From Phycisphaerales bacterium (GTDB lineage Bacteria; Planctomycetota; Phycisphaerae; UBA1845): DNA of 13,114 bases. Each line of letters begins with the position of its first letter. Within the stretch, counting starts at the first letter, position 1. Below are positions 1 through 7,680 of this stretch, piece by piece. Position numbers and translations under genes: made by a program. The stretch lies in the NCBI GenBank assembly GCA_030612785.1, contig JAUWNF010000037.1:1-13114 (forward strand), in the 5' to 3' direction. The notes beneath the pieces are model-generated. The model did no database searches and had not been told where the DNA came from. It saw only the letters and a program-made list of their open reading frames with translations.

Positions 1-1
1 C

Positions 2-1654
2 CGTGTGGGCACGCGGTATCAGATCACGCGGGCCGGGACGTGGCTGCCCGGGCGGGGCTCGCCCTGCGGCAACTCCGGCAAGCGCGAGGCGGCGGTCTGG
101 ACCGCCGCCGGCGACCCGCCCGACGAGACCTACACCGGCAACAACGAGGACTTCAACCGCATCCTCCGAAAACAGGAGGCCATCCGCTGGCTGTTCAGCC
201 GGGACGGGAGATCGCTCGAATGGCAGGCGGCGGGCGGCCAGCCGGTGGTCAAGTGCAACCCCCGCGTGGTCTCGGTGGATTTCCGGGAAGGGACCGGCCA
301 GTGGGCCGACCGGTGCACCTACACCGTCGTGCTGGAGGCCGAATGGGTCTACATCAACGGCACCACCAGCTTCGAGGACGCCCTGGCCACCGACCTGATC
401 GAGACCGCCGAAGACACCTGGCAGCTCGAGGAGGTCGAGGGCCACCAGGGCACGGCGTACACGATCAGTCACCCGGTCAGCGCCAAGGGCATCAGGGCCT
501 ACGACGAAACGGGGGGCAAGTACGAGAACAAGGAAGCCTGGGAGCACGCCGAAGACTGGGTGACGCCGCGGATCGTCGGGCCGAACGGCGATCCCGCCAT
601 GGCCGCCGAGGCCTCCACCGCCACGGCCAAGCAAGGGCACTACCGGATCAGCAAGGGCATCGACAAACAAACCGGCCGGTACTCGGTCACTGAAAGCTGG
701 GCGCTGGCCTCGCCCGGTGGTTACTACTCGGAGTGGGCCTTTGCCTACAACCTGAACAACCCCGACGACAAAGTGCCCGTACGCTTCGACGGGACCGTCT
801 ACGGTGTGGCCCAGGGCAAGCGAAGCGGTCACGACGACCACGCGGAATTGGCCACCGCGCAGGTGCCCGGCAACGGCACCGCTCGGACGCAGGCCCTCGA
901 CGCGCTGGGCGCCTTCCTGGGCGGCAAGACGCTCAAGAGCAAGCCCGACGAGAAGGTGGTCAACGTCGACCACACCCGCGGGGTCGTCCGCTTCTCGTTC
1001 GTCTGGTCGGCCAACGACGCCGATTCTCCCGGCTACGAGGCGAGCCTTGACGTGAACCACGGGTGGTCGATCGAGGGCTCGAAGCACACCCTGTCAATGC
1101 GGAGTTCGCTGGTCGGGGACGGCGACACGCCGGACGAGAAGATCACCAACGCCAGGAAGGGGCGACTCAGCGATACGACCGCCAGGGACAAGGCCTACAC
1201 CTTTGCCGGCCAAGGCACCGTCAGCGCCCTGCCCGGCAAGAAACGGTTCATCCTGATCGGCCGTTCCGAGACGGTCAACGCACGGCAGGGGACCATCGAG
1301 CAGTCCTGGAACTGGGAGGCGGTCGAGACCGGTCAGCTTGAATCCGATCTCTTCCACGACGTCTCGGTCCAGGAGACGTTTGCGGTCCCGGTCCTGGCGG
1401 TCATTCCCATCCCCGGTCGAAGCTCGGGGCCGATCATCCAGGACATGGACACCGAGACGCCTGCGTATCTGACGATCACCTATCGCATTCGAGGCAGGAA
1501 GACCAGGCCCAGCATGTCCTACGTGATGGGCAAGGTGGCCAACTACTATCCATCCGGCTGGGGCGGCAGCCAACAGAAACTTCAACAGAAGACCGAGAAC
1601 TGGAACCCCGGCACCGGGACCTACGATTTAACCCTCAAGTGGATCAAGACGTAG
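2..1654 (+). CDS. Phage virion/tail-like protein with three beta-rich repeats (5' end missing)
   Basis: The reading frame is open from the first bases of the window to TAG at 1652-1654. The GTG at base 5 is probably not the true start, because the frame is still open to its left, so the gene is 5'-truncated here. Numbering from that GTG, the visible 549 residues are soluble, rich in Gly, Thr and aromatic residues, with no membrane segment. A segment near residue 155 containing HPVSAKGIRAYD, followed by a WEHAEDWV stretch, resembles large structural proteins of tailed phages; this is recalled similarity, not a search. Three segments with the pattern Gly-x-hydrophobic-x-x-Ser/Thr/Phe-x-x-Trp, centred on Trp232, Trp334 and Trp435, recur about every 101-102 residues, suggesting tandem Ig-like or similar beta domains. 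The stop overlaps the Shine-Dalgarno sequence of the next gene, so the two are probably co-translated. A baseplate or tail role is likely but unproven. Confidence 0.65.
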   Translation, partial: RVGTRYQITRAGTWLPGRGSPCGNSGKREAAVWTAAGDPPDETYTGNNEDFNRILRKQEAIRWLFSRDGRSLEWQAAGGQPVVKCNPRVVSVDFREGTGQWADRCTYTVVLEAEWVYINGTTSFEDALATDLIETAEDTWQLEEVEGHQGTAYTISHPVSAKGIRAYDETGGKYENKEAWEHAEDWVTPRIVGPNGDPAMAAEASTATAKQGHYRISKGIDKQTGRYSVTESWALASPGGYYSEWAFAYNLNNPDDKVPVRFDGTVYGVAQGKRSGHDDHAELATAQVPGNGTARTQALDALGAFLGGKTLKSKPDEKVVNVDHTRGVVRFSFVWSANDADSPGYEASLDVNHGWSIEGSKHTLSMRSSLVGDGDTPDEKITNARKGRLSDTTARDKAYTFAGQGTVSALPGKKRFILIGRSETVNARQGTIEQSWNWEAVETGQLESDLFHDVSVQETFAVPVLAVIPIPGRSSGPIIQDMDTETPAYLTITYRIRGRKTRPSMSYVMGKVANYYPSGWGGSQQKLQQKTENWNPGTGTYDLTLKWIKT

Positions 1655-1664
1655 GAGCGGCAAG

Positions 1665-4280
1665 ATGGCCACGTTGGAAAAACCGGTGAAGAGCGAGCAG
1701 AAGTTTGCGGGGGCGTCGGTGCGCAGCGTCTCCTGCCAGTTCGGCATCAACCGCAACCCCTCGATCTGTAGCATCCAGGTGGTGGGCAATCCATCGTTCA
1801 CCGCCAATTCGATTGGCAACGTCTATCACTTCAAGCGGGGCAGCATCAGCTTCTGGGGCATGCTGGAGTCCTGGGAGAAAACCGAGAAGGACGTCAAGGG
1901 CAAGGACGTCTACGACGTCAAGCTGATCGACCTCAAGCCGCTGCTGGAGAAGCTGCACGTCTACCTCAACGGCGGCTACGAACTGGGCGACGGCGTCCTG
2001 GAACTGGCCCCGCAGACGGTCAACGAGTTAAGGCACGGAATCCCCTGGAACCGAGTGGTCCGCGAGATCGACGGCCGGCGCGTGTCCCACAAGGGCAGTT
2101 CCTTCACCATCGACAGCGACCTTCCGGGCTCCAAGGGCAACGGCCAGCAGAGACTGGCCGAGAACGCGGTGATGTCGGTGCTGGACGTGGTCGAGCAGAT
2201 CGCCCGCGACGAAGGCGTGGACTGGTACCTGGACTCCAGCAGACAGGGCCTGCACATCAGGGCGATCAACCGCACCAAGTCCGGCAAGGGCAGCGGCCTC
2301 GACGCCATCGCGGCCAAACACACCGGCCACGTCATCCGCCTGCGCAAGGGCTGGGAGCGGAGAGATTTTTATAGCCGGGTCATCCTGGTCGGTGCGAACA
2401 AGCAAATAATCGAGGCGTTCTCCGGCAACTCGCTGCACCACTTCTGGGGCTACACCGAGACCGGCGACCTGGCCGACACGCCGCAGTTCGACATCATCGA
2501 CACGGGCGGGACCACGTCGTACACGCCAAGCCTGGCCACGCTGACCGACGCCCTGAACGGGGACCTGTCCGACGAGGACTACACGCCGGAAGAGCAGGAC
2601 GCCCACCGGGCCTACGCCAACGAGAACTGGGGCCGTAAGTTCTACATTACCCTGTCGTCAATGGTCATCGACGACGAAGGCCACACCTGGGTGGACCCGG
2701 TGAGCGGCGGCTGGGGTGACCCCGGTATCAGCCCGCACGACAAGCTGCAAACCGATGACGGCCGCTGGGTGTGCTTCGTCAAGCTGCCCTCCATCTCCGC
2801 GGCCGACCCGCCGCAAGTAGCCGGGTACCGGATCGCCGCCAGGCAGTGGTTCCCTTCGCTGCTCATCTCCCCCAACGTCGTCAAGATCGCCAACTCCTGG
2901 TACCTGAAGGCCAAGGCCGCCAAGTACGGCAACAAGATCATCGTGACCCTGCCGACCACGCTGCGGGTCGAAGCGCTGTACGAGCGACAACCCACCGCCG
3001 AGTCCCGCAACCTGGAGGCCGCCGGCGAGACCGATCCCCGGCTGGAGCGGATCGTCAAGCACACCAACGTCGCCGAGATCGCCGGCGCCTGGGTGCCGAT
3101 CGTGCACTATCGCCAAGTGTACGGGCCCTGGTCCCACGGTGACCAGAGCGGCAGGACCACGATCATCATCGACAACACCCTGGCGCCCTGGACGGCCGGC
3201 GGCAGCCTGGCCGAGATGGACAAGATCGCCACCGCCAAGCTCAAGGCCCTCATCGACAAGACCGAGAAGGTCGGCACCGGCCTGCTCGAAGTGGCCGGAC
3301 TGCCCAAGGTCAACCTGGGAACCTACCTGGCCGAGCGCGGCAACATCACCAACATCAGCGTGAACTTCGGAATCGACGGCGTTCGGACCATCTACAAGGC
3401 CCAGACCTTCACCACCGAACTGGGCCGCTACCGACGGGCGCAGGATGATCTAATCGGCGAGATGCGCAACGAGGGCGAGAAGTTCTACAAGACCCAGTAC
3501 CCCAGGGCCACCAACAACTTCGCCATCAACTCCGAGACGCGCAGCCTGTCACGCCACCTGCCCGATTCGGAGGTGGGCGGTCCGCTGACCGACGCGCAGA
3601 CGCAGGCCCAGCAGGCGACGGAAGACGCGGTCGGGCCCGGCGATGGTTTCGGCGGCGGCGTCCTCGACCGGTTCCTGGCCCGCGTGGTGGCCAGGGCCAG
3701 CGACAACAGCCCGCAGTACCGCTGCATCCGGCAGATCGCCAAACGGGACGTGTGGGGCGGGATCGCCTATCAGGATGCCACCGTGTTCCAGTTCGTGGCC
3801 ACCAACCTCGCCGAGCCGCCCGGTCACGCCGGCCGGTTGGCCTTCGGCGCGGGGACGTATGCCGGGAGGTTGTCATCGCACGTCCGGTCCAACGTCTACG
3901 TCGAGGTGGAACTCACCACGTTCGCCCAGCCGATCACCATTGTGGGCGAAGGGAGCGACATTATCCCGCAGCCGGACATTCAGGCGCACGTCTTCAGCCA
4001 GCCGGTGCAGAGGCCGAAGGACTTCACCGCCACCATCGACAACGCACTCGGAAATGCTCGTTACCAGGTCACGCCGGTCAACACCGGCATCGATCTGCTG
4101 TTGGGGCCGGACGAGCTCCACGCCCTCGACTCGGTCGAGAACGTGGGCGAGCCCGGTCACAGCCCCGGCTACCTGAGAGACGGCGAACAGGTCCGCATCC
4201 AGTGGAACGAGAATGTTGACGGATCATGGACGCCGTACATCGAGAAGCAGATCAACCTGTTCATCATCCCGGAAGGGTAA
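1665..4280 (+). CDS. Phage baseplate-hub/tail-associated structural protein
   Basis: ATG at 1665 follows TAGGAG (1652-1657), which overlaps the previous stop codon, with 7 nt spacing. The product has 871 residues and no signal peptide or membrane segment. The N-terminal part (about residues 15-100) contains SISFWGMLESWEKTEKD followed by a VYDVKLIDL strand; this hydrophobic/WG/W pattern resembles the first beta domain of phage hub proteins of the gp27/gpD type. A central part near residues 490-640 has APWTAGG, then GLPKVNLG, then a GVRTIYKAQTFTTELGRY segment. I recall this order from large virion proteins of environmental tailed phages. A Gly-rich linker (GDGFGGG) near residue 660 separates a C-terminal beta-rich domain of about 210 residues. 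The likely role is in the tail tip or baseplate, with the C-terminal domain possibly an added module. Exact function is inferred from partial motif resemblance and neighbours. Confidence 0.6.
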   Translation: MATLEKPVKSEQKFAGASVRSVSCQFGINRNPSICSIQVVGNPSFTANSIGNVYHFKRGSISFWGMLESWEKTEKDVKGKDVYDVKLIDLKPLLEKLHVYLNGGYELGDGVLELAPQTVNELRHGIPWNRVVREIDGRRVSHKGSSFTIDSDLPGSKGNGQQRLAENAVMSVLDVVEQIARDEGVDWYLDSSRQGLHIRAINRTKSGKGSGLDAIAAKHTGHVIRLRKGWERRDFYSRVILVGANKQIIEAFSGNSLHHFWGYTETGDLADTPQFDIIDTGGTTSYTPSLATLTDALNGDLSDEDYTPEEQDAHRAYANENWGRKFYITLSSMVIDDEGHTWVDPVSGGWGDPGISPHDKLQTDDGRWVCFVKLPSISAADPPQVAGYRIAARQWFPSLLISPNVVKIANSWYLKAKAAKYGNKIIVTLPTTLRVEALYERQPTAESRNLEAAGETDPRLERIVKHTNVAEIAGAWVPIVHYRQVYGPWSHGDQSGRTTIIIDNTLAPWTAGGSLAEMDKIATAKLKALIDKTEKVGTGLLEVAGLPKVNLGTYLAERGNITNISVNFGIDGVRTIYKAQTFTTELGRYRRAQDDLIGEMRNEGEKFYKTQYPRATNNFAINSETRSLSRHLPDSEVGGPLTDAQTQAQQATEDAVGPGDGFGGGVLDRFLARVVARASDNSPQYRCIRQIAKRDVWGGIAYQDATVFQFVATNLAEPPGHAGRLAFGAGTYAGRLSSHVRSNVYVEVELTTFAQPITIVGEGSDIIPQPDIQAHVFSQPVQRPKDFTATIDNALGNARYQVTPVNTGIDLLLGPDELHALDSVENVGEPGHSPGYLRDGEQVRIQWNENVDGSWTPYIEKQINLFIIPEG

Positions 4281-4282
4281 AG

Positions 4283-4321
4283 CGGCGGGTGACCGCTGAA
4301 GACACCGATGATTCACCGCCG
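4283..4321 (+). repeat. Imperfect inverted repeat after the hub-like gene
   Basis: CGGCGGGTGA (4283-4292) can pair with TCACCGCCG (4313-4321), giving a 9-bp stem with one bulged G and a 20-nt loop. It begins 3 nt after the stop at 4280. It is followed by an A-rich stretch, not a U-tract, so it does not look like an intrinsic terminator. It might stabilise the upstream mRNA 3' end. Confidence 0.4.
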
Positions 4322-4330
4322 AAACGTTAA

Positions 4331-4351
4331 AAAGTCGAAAAGTCGAAAGTC
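4331..4351 (+). repeat. AAAGTCG heptamer-type tandem repeat
   Basis: AAAGTCG occurs at 4331-4337 and 4339-4345, followed by the partial unit AAAGTC at 4346-4351. The reverse complement of the unit (CGACTTT) also occurs in the heptamer array at 6457-6498, so the two gaps carry related repeats in opposite orientation. It lies in the 144-bp gap between two structural genes. Confidence 0.6.
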
Positions 4352-4379
4352 AAAAAAAGCCGCTCGTCGCGTGCTCTGG

Positions 4380-4407
4380 CTGATAGCTGAAAGCTGACAG
4401 CTAACAG
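4380..4407 (+). repeat. CTGANAG heptamer array (4 units)
   Basis: Four consecutive 7-bp units are visible: CTGATAG (4380-4386), CTGAAAG (4387-4393), CTGACAG (4394-4400) and CTAACAG (4401-4407). The array ends 17 nt before the start codon of the next gene. Such degenerate heptamer arrays resemble the short tandemly repeated repetitive (STRR) sequences known from filamentous cyanobacteria and seen in other repeat-rich bacterial genomes. Confidence 0.75.
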
Positions 4408-4424
4408 CTTTGTAAAGGTGCCCC

Positions 4425-5747
4425 ATGGCGACCGAGACCGACCCGAACCTGGACTGGAACAACCCTGAGATCGAGAACGGGGCGTTGGAGTTGCTGCGCC
4501 GGTATCGCGAGCGCGTGCAGTCGCTGTCCAACGAACTGGAGGAGTCGGCCGCGCAGGTGCCGCGCTCCTGGCGGAACCCGTCGCCCGACGACGAGCCGCC
4601 GGTGATCGACGTGTACGTCCCGCTGTCGATGTGGGACGGAAGCATCCACCAGACCCGGCAAGCAGAGAGGGTCCGAAACGAAGAGGTCGAACCTCCGGTC
4701 ATGGAGTGGGCCTACGAGAAGACCAAATGGGCGGATGCCACCATTCTCACCTACGCCGGTCTGCCCGAGCGGTTCCGGGAGTATTGGAACCAGTACCGCG
4801 CGCTACGCGCGGGGTTGCATGACTACGAGTTCACCGACCACTCGTACCCGGAAGCCTTCTATGAGCCGAGAACCGAATCGAGCTGGATATACGAACCCCC
4901 CTTCGGCGGTGGAGAACAATACCGCGATGAAATGCACGGGGAATACCAGGGAGAACAATGGTGGGACTGGAAGGTCGAATACCACCTTCCTGACATCGAT
5001 CCGCCGACCTGGTCCGGCTCACTTGAGGAGGGATACAACCACGAAACAATACCGCAACTGATGAGCGAGATTGAACGGGCAGGCTACCAGAAGTCAGTGG
5101 CTACATCGCTTCGTTACAGGCGACAGAAGTACAACGGGTCGGCCTCGGCGAGCAAGGAATCGGGTGTTCTGACCTCATCGCGCTGCGGCGTTAACATGAA
5201 CACCGCCGGGTCTTCGTATAAGTACACCAACAACACCGACCACGAGGTGGACATCGTGGTGCAAGGCGACTGCTCGATCACGGTGACGGCCCCGCCGGAC
5301 TATCCGCCGGAAACCCCCGAGGAGCCCTGGCCGGAACATCTGGTACCCCTGGTCTTCGACTACCGGCTCCGTGCGGAGTTCACCGTCTACGTCAACGGCA
5401 GCCTGGCCCACGAAAGCTGGAACAGCGTACACGACTACGGCGGTGGCGAGGGGACCGACCCCGGCGGCGAGGTGACCTGCGAGCACAGCGATTCGTACGT
5501 CATCACGGTGCCCGCCCACTCGACGGTGCACTTCTCCGTGAACGCCAGGGCCAAACAGGAACTCCACACGGGATTCTGGACGGTCATCGGCATGAAGCCC
5601 CACACCGGGCTGCCGCTGCCCAGCAACCAGTCCGCCGAGGTGTCCTTCTGGGGCCGGAGCGTGAGCTTCAGCAGGAGTTATCCGGGCCAGGAGCAGAACT
5701 ACGGGTGGGCCGACAATCATGGGCAAATTCCTCCGCCGGGCGACTAA
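4425..5747 (+). CDS. Unrecognised 440-residue protein in phage structural cluster
   Basis: ATG at 4425 is preceded by AAAGGTG (4414-4420) at short spacing. The stop is TAA at 5745-5747. I do not recognise the family. Residues 1-60 are charged and probably helical (ALELLRRYRERVQSLSNELE), consistent with a short coiled coil. The middle (about 100-210) is rich in Trp, Tyr and Glu. From about 220 to 435 the protein is beta-prone and rich in Thr, Ser and Asn, with segments such as SITVTAPPDYP, EFTVYVNGSLAHESW and VITVPAHSTVHFSVNAR that resemble jelly-roll or Ig-like extracellular or virion domains. There is no signal peptide or membrane span. Position between a hub-like protein and small virion-type paralogues suggests a tail appendage or fibre-associated protein, but that rests on context only. 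The gap before it carries two heptamer repeat arrays; the gap after it is only 30 nt. Confidence 0.6.
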   Translation: MATETDPNLDWNNPEIENGALELLRRYRERVQSLSNELEESAAQVPRSWRNPSPDDEPPVIDVYVPLSMWDGSIHQTRQAERVRNEEVEPPVMEWAYEKTKWADATILTYAGLPERFREYWNQYRALRAGLHDYEFTDHSYPEAFYEPRTESSWIYEPPFGGGEQYRDEMHGEYQGEQWWDWKVEYHLPDIDPPTWSGSLEEGYNHETIPQLMSEIERAGYQKSVATSLRYRRQKYNGSASASKESGVLTSSRCGVNMNTAGSSYKYTNNTDHEVDIVVQGDCSITVTAPPDYPPETPEEPWPEHLVPLVFDYRLRAEFTVYVNGSLAHESWNSVHDYGGGEGTDPGGEVTCEHSDSYVITVPAHSTVHFSVNARAKQELHTGFWTVIGMKPHTGLPLPSNQSAEVSFWGRSVSFSRSYPGQEQNYGWADNHGQIPPPGD

Positions 5748-5777
5748 AAGGTGGTGTATAAGAAGGGTAGGTGAAGC

Positions 5778-6416
5778 ATGCCAATGCTGGAAGTGTACGT
5801 CGGGGAAGATCAGTTTTTACCCGCCGGGGCCGCCCTGGGCTTCTACGGGGACGACGGGTGGAACGACCCCATCGGCCTGGGCGAGTTCAACGGCCGGACC
5901 TTCGTCACCGATCCCGGCGGTGCGACGGAGAACTTCGAGTGCAACAACTGCAAACTGCTGACCACCGGGAGTTGGAGCGGCGTCGGCGGCGCCTCCGGCG
6001 TGGTCCTGGGCCAGGTCGGCTCCGGCCTGCTGCTCGATCAGGTGCCCAACTACCTGGCCACGCTGAACGTGCGCTTCACCCACGGGCAGAACTGCTCGGT
6101 GCAGAACGCGGTGCTTTTCGCCTACGACGGGAACAACCCCGACACCGGGCCCAGCCGGCGGGGAGTCTGCTCCGCCGAGATCCTGCACACCGGGGAGGTC
6201 CAGGACAATACCGGGCTGGGCGACGACGTCTGGCACCGGGTCAACGGCCGGATTAACGCCATCGACCTGATTGACTCGCCCGGCACGTCGGGCCTGCGAC
6301 CGGACGGTCCACTGACCATCGACACGCGCCACGACTGGTACGTGGCCATGTCGGCAAGCCCGACCCGGCCGGGCGACAAAAGCTTCGCCTGGATGGTGGA
6401 GTTGGAATACGCCTGA
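5778..6416 (+). CDS. Small phage virion-type protein, paralogue A
   Basis: ATG at 5778 is preceded by a purine-rich TAGGTGA (5768-5774). The product has 212 residues, is Gly/Asp/Asn-rich, beta-prone, and has no signal peptide or membrane segment. It is a diverged paralogue of the next gene product. Shared blocks in the same order are LGFYG (20-24), GATE (48-51), NNCK (56-59), PN (90-91), RHDWY plus SASP (184-195) and a C-terminal E-L-E-Y. I recall similar LGFYG...HDWY proteins from environmental phage genomes, where they lie among virion genes, but their exact function is unknown to me. Tail decoration, fibre-tip or host-contact roles would fit. Calling it a structural protein is inference from context; the paralogy is directly visible. 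Confidence 0.65.
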   Translation: MPMLEVYVGEDQFLPAGAALGFYGDDGWNDPIGLGEFNGRTFVTDPGGATENFECNNCKLLTTGSWSGVGGASGVVLGQVGSGLLLDQVPNYLATLNVRFTHGQNCSVQNAVLFAYDGNNPDTGPSRRGVCSAEILHTGEVQDNTGLGDDVWHRVNGRINAIDLIDSPGTSGLRPDGPLTIDTRHDWYVAMSASPTRPGDKSFAWMVELEYA

Positions 6417-6456
6417 CCACCCTGGTGCGTAGACTGCGTAAGAAGCTGCACCTTTT

Positions 6457-6498
6457 GACGTTTCGACTTTGAACTTTGAACTTTGAACTTTGAACTTT
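6457..6498 (+). repeat. GAACTTT heptamer array (6 units)
   Basis: Six consecutive 7-bp units can be read: GACGTTT (6457-6463), CGACTTT (6464-6470), then four perfect GAACTTT copies (6471-6477, 6478-6484, 6485-6491, 6492-6498). The array occupies much of the 101-bp gap between the two paralogous virion-type genes and ends 4 nt before a strong ribosome binding site. Confidence 0.85.
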
Positions 6499-6502
6499 TG
6501 AG

Positions 6503-6510
6503 AGGAGGTG
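6503..6510 (+). promoter_or_regulatory. Strong Shine-Dalgarno for paralogue B
   Basis: AGGAGGTG lies 7 nt upstream of the ATG at 6518 and is close to a full anti-Shine-Dalgarno match. It fixes the start of the downstream gene and suggests high expression, as expected for a virion component. Confidence 0.7.
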
Positions 6511-6517
6511 AGAGAAG

Positions 6518-7213
6518 ATGGCAGCCGAAATCTCTTTCTGGGCAGGTCAGAACGGGCTGGACACGCAGTTCGGCGGATCGTTCAGCGGCACCCAGCCGGG
6601 TTCGGGCCTGGGTTTTTACGGCAGTTCGTTCGGGACCTCGGTCCAGGTGGGCCAGTATCCCGAGACCACGTTCATCGCCTCGGCGGACGGGGCCACCGAA
6701 GGTCCGCAGGCCAACAACTGCAAGTACAACGGGGACGTCTCCGGGGTGCTGTGGAACGGCAGCGGCACCGCCGTGCACGTCAACACCATCCCCAACGAGT
6801 CCGGCACGCTGAAGGTCAGCTTCGCCTACGACAGCGCGGTGCAGACCCAGAACGGGCTCTGCACGGTCCACGACCGGTTCAGCAAGGACAACGATCCCAG
6901 CGGGATCACCGCTTACGTGGCCCAGTTGGTCAACCCGACGAGCTCGGGCGTGGGTGAGGTCTCCGGTTCCGGCGTGGACCCCACGACGGGTTCGGCCCAG
7001 GCCTGGAACTCCGGCGAGGACGGCTGGATTCAGTGCCACGGGTCCGGCCAGACGCTGACGCTGTTGAACGGTCCCGGCGAAAGCGGCCTGCACACCGCCG
7101 GCGACAACACGTCCGGCACCCGCCACGACTGGTACTTCGCTCTGTCCGCCAGCCCGGATTCGATCGGGAGCAAGACCAAAATCGGCATCTATTTGGAACT
7201 CGAATACCTGTAG
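6518..7213 (+). CDS. Small phage virion-type protein, paralogue B
   Basis: ATG at 6518 follows AGGAGGTG (6503-6510). The product has 231 residues, is Gly/Ser/Thr-rich and beta-prone, with no membrane segment. Blocks shared with the upstream paralogue are LGFYG (31-35), DGATE (57-61), NNCK (67-70), IPN (91-93), TRHDWY (201-206), SASP (210-213) and a C-terminal LELEY. Between the blocks, lengths and sequence differ widely, especially residues 115-185, so the pair looks like an old duplication with a variable middle. The C-terminal HDWYFALSASPDSIGSK stretch is of a type I recall from marine and other environmental phage genomes. The strong ribosome binding site fits an abundant virion component. 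The precise role (decoration, tail or receptor-contact protein) cannot be told from sequence alone. Confidence 0.65.
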   Translation: MAAEISFWAGQNGLDTQFGGSFSGTQPGSGLGFYGSSFGTSVQVGQYPETTFIASADGATEGPQANNCKYNGDVSGVLWNGSGTAVHVNTIPNESGTLKVSFAYDSAVQTQNGLCTVHDRFSKDNDPSGITAYVAQLVNPTSSGVGEVSGSGVDPTTGSAQAWNSGEDGWIQCHGSGQTLTLLNGPGESGLHTAGDNTSGTRHDWYFALSASPDSIGSKTKIGIYLELEYL

Positions 7214-7316
7214 CTCACCGCGACGACTTTGGGCGCTCCCGGCGCCTAATGTCCGGTTCACTTCGGGAGTGTTGATCCTCTGTTCATAGCTCCCTGCTTC
7301 CTTCTTGGGGCGTGTC

Positions 7317-7655
7317 GTGAAGAAGTTCCACTGGCTCATCCAGCTTGCGGCCGGCATGGTGCTGGCCCTGTTGGGCGTGACCCTGGCGTTCGGCACCGAG
7401 CGGGGCATCGCCCTACAGAAGATCGAGCAACACGAACACAAGTTCGCCACCCTGGACGCTTCGTTGGCGGCGCAGTTCGCGGCCGTCCACGGCCGGCTGG
7501 ACTCGTTGACCAGCGAAACCATGCAGGGCAACCGGGAACTGCACCGGTTCCGCGAACAGGTCCTCGCCGATCTGGCCGTGCTGAAGGCCCTCATGGCGCG
7601 GATCGAGCAACGGCGGTTGTCAGGCGAAGATCACCCCCACCGCCCGGCGCAATAG
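7317..7655 (+). CDS. Small membrane-anchored coiled-coil protein, possible phage lysis accessory
   Basis: GTG at 7317 is chosen because it gives an N-terminus of MKKFHWLIQL running straight into a hydrophobic segment, and GGGG at 7307-7310 can act as a weak ribosome binding site. An in-frame TTG at 7305 is the alternative. The 112-residue product has one membrane span (about residues 7-25), then a long charged helical segment (about 33-100) with heptad-like spacing of Leu, Ile and Ala, suggesting a coiled coil. The last 10 residues are polar and His/Pro-rich. One N-terminal span followed by a coiled coil is the layout of inner-membrane spanins (Rz-type) and of some holin-associated proteins, and a position after the virion genes fits a lysis module. 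No endolysin or outer-membrane spanin partner is seen nearby, so the role is tentative. Confidence 0.55.
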   Translation: MKKFHWLIQLAAGMVLALLGVTLAFGTERGIALQKIEQHEHKFATLDASLAAQFAAVHGRLDSLTSETMQGNRELHRFREQVLADLAVLKALMARIEQRRLSGEDHPHRPAQ

Positions 7656-7680
7656 CACGAGCAGCACGCTCGCCGCCCGT

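Noticed and set aside
1094..1585. Reverse-strand open frames of 100-190 codons opposite the phage genes (also at 2028-2606, 2658-3137 and 5175-5726)
   Set aside because: They are mirror frames produced by high GC third positions of the + strand genes.
7232..7246. GGCGC/GCGCC hairpin after the second paralogue as a terminator
   Set aside because: The stem is only 5 bp and no U-tract follows.
6122..7594. A 490-codon open frame on the reverse strand
   Set aside because: It runs opposite three well-supported + strand genes and through the heptamer array. Its translation is Arg/Gly/Val-rich shadow sequence with no domain sense.
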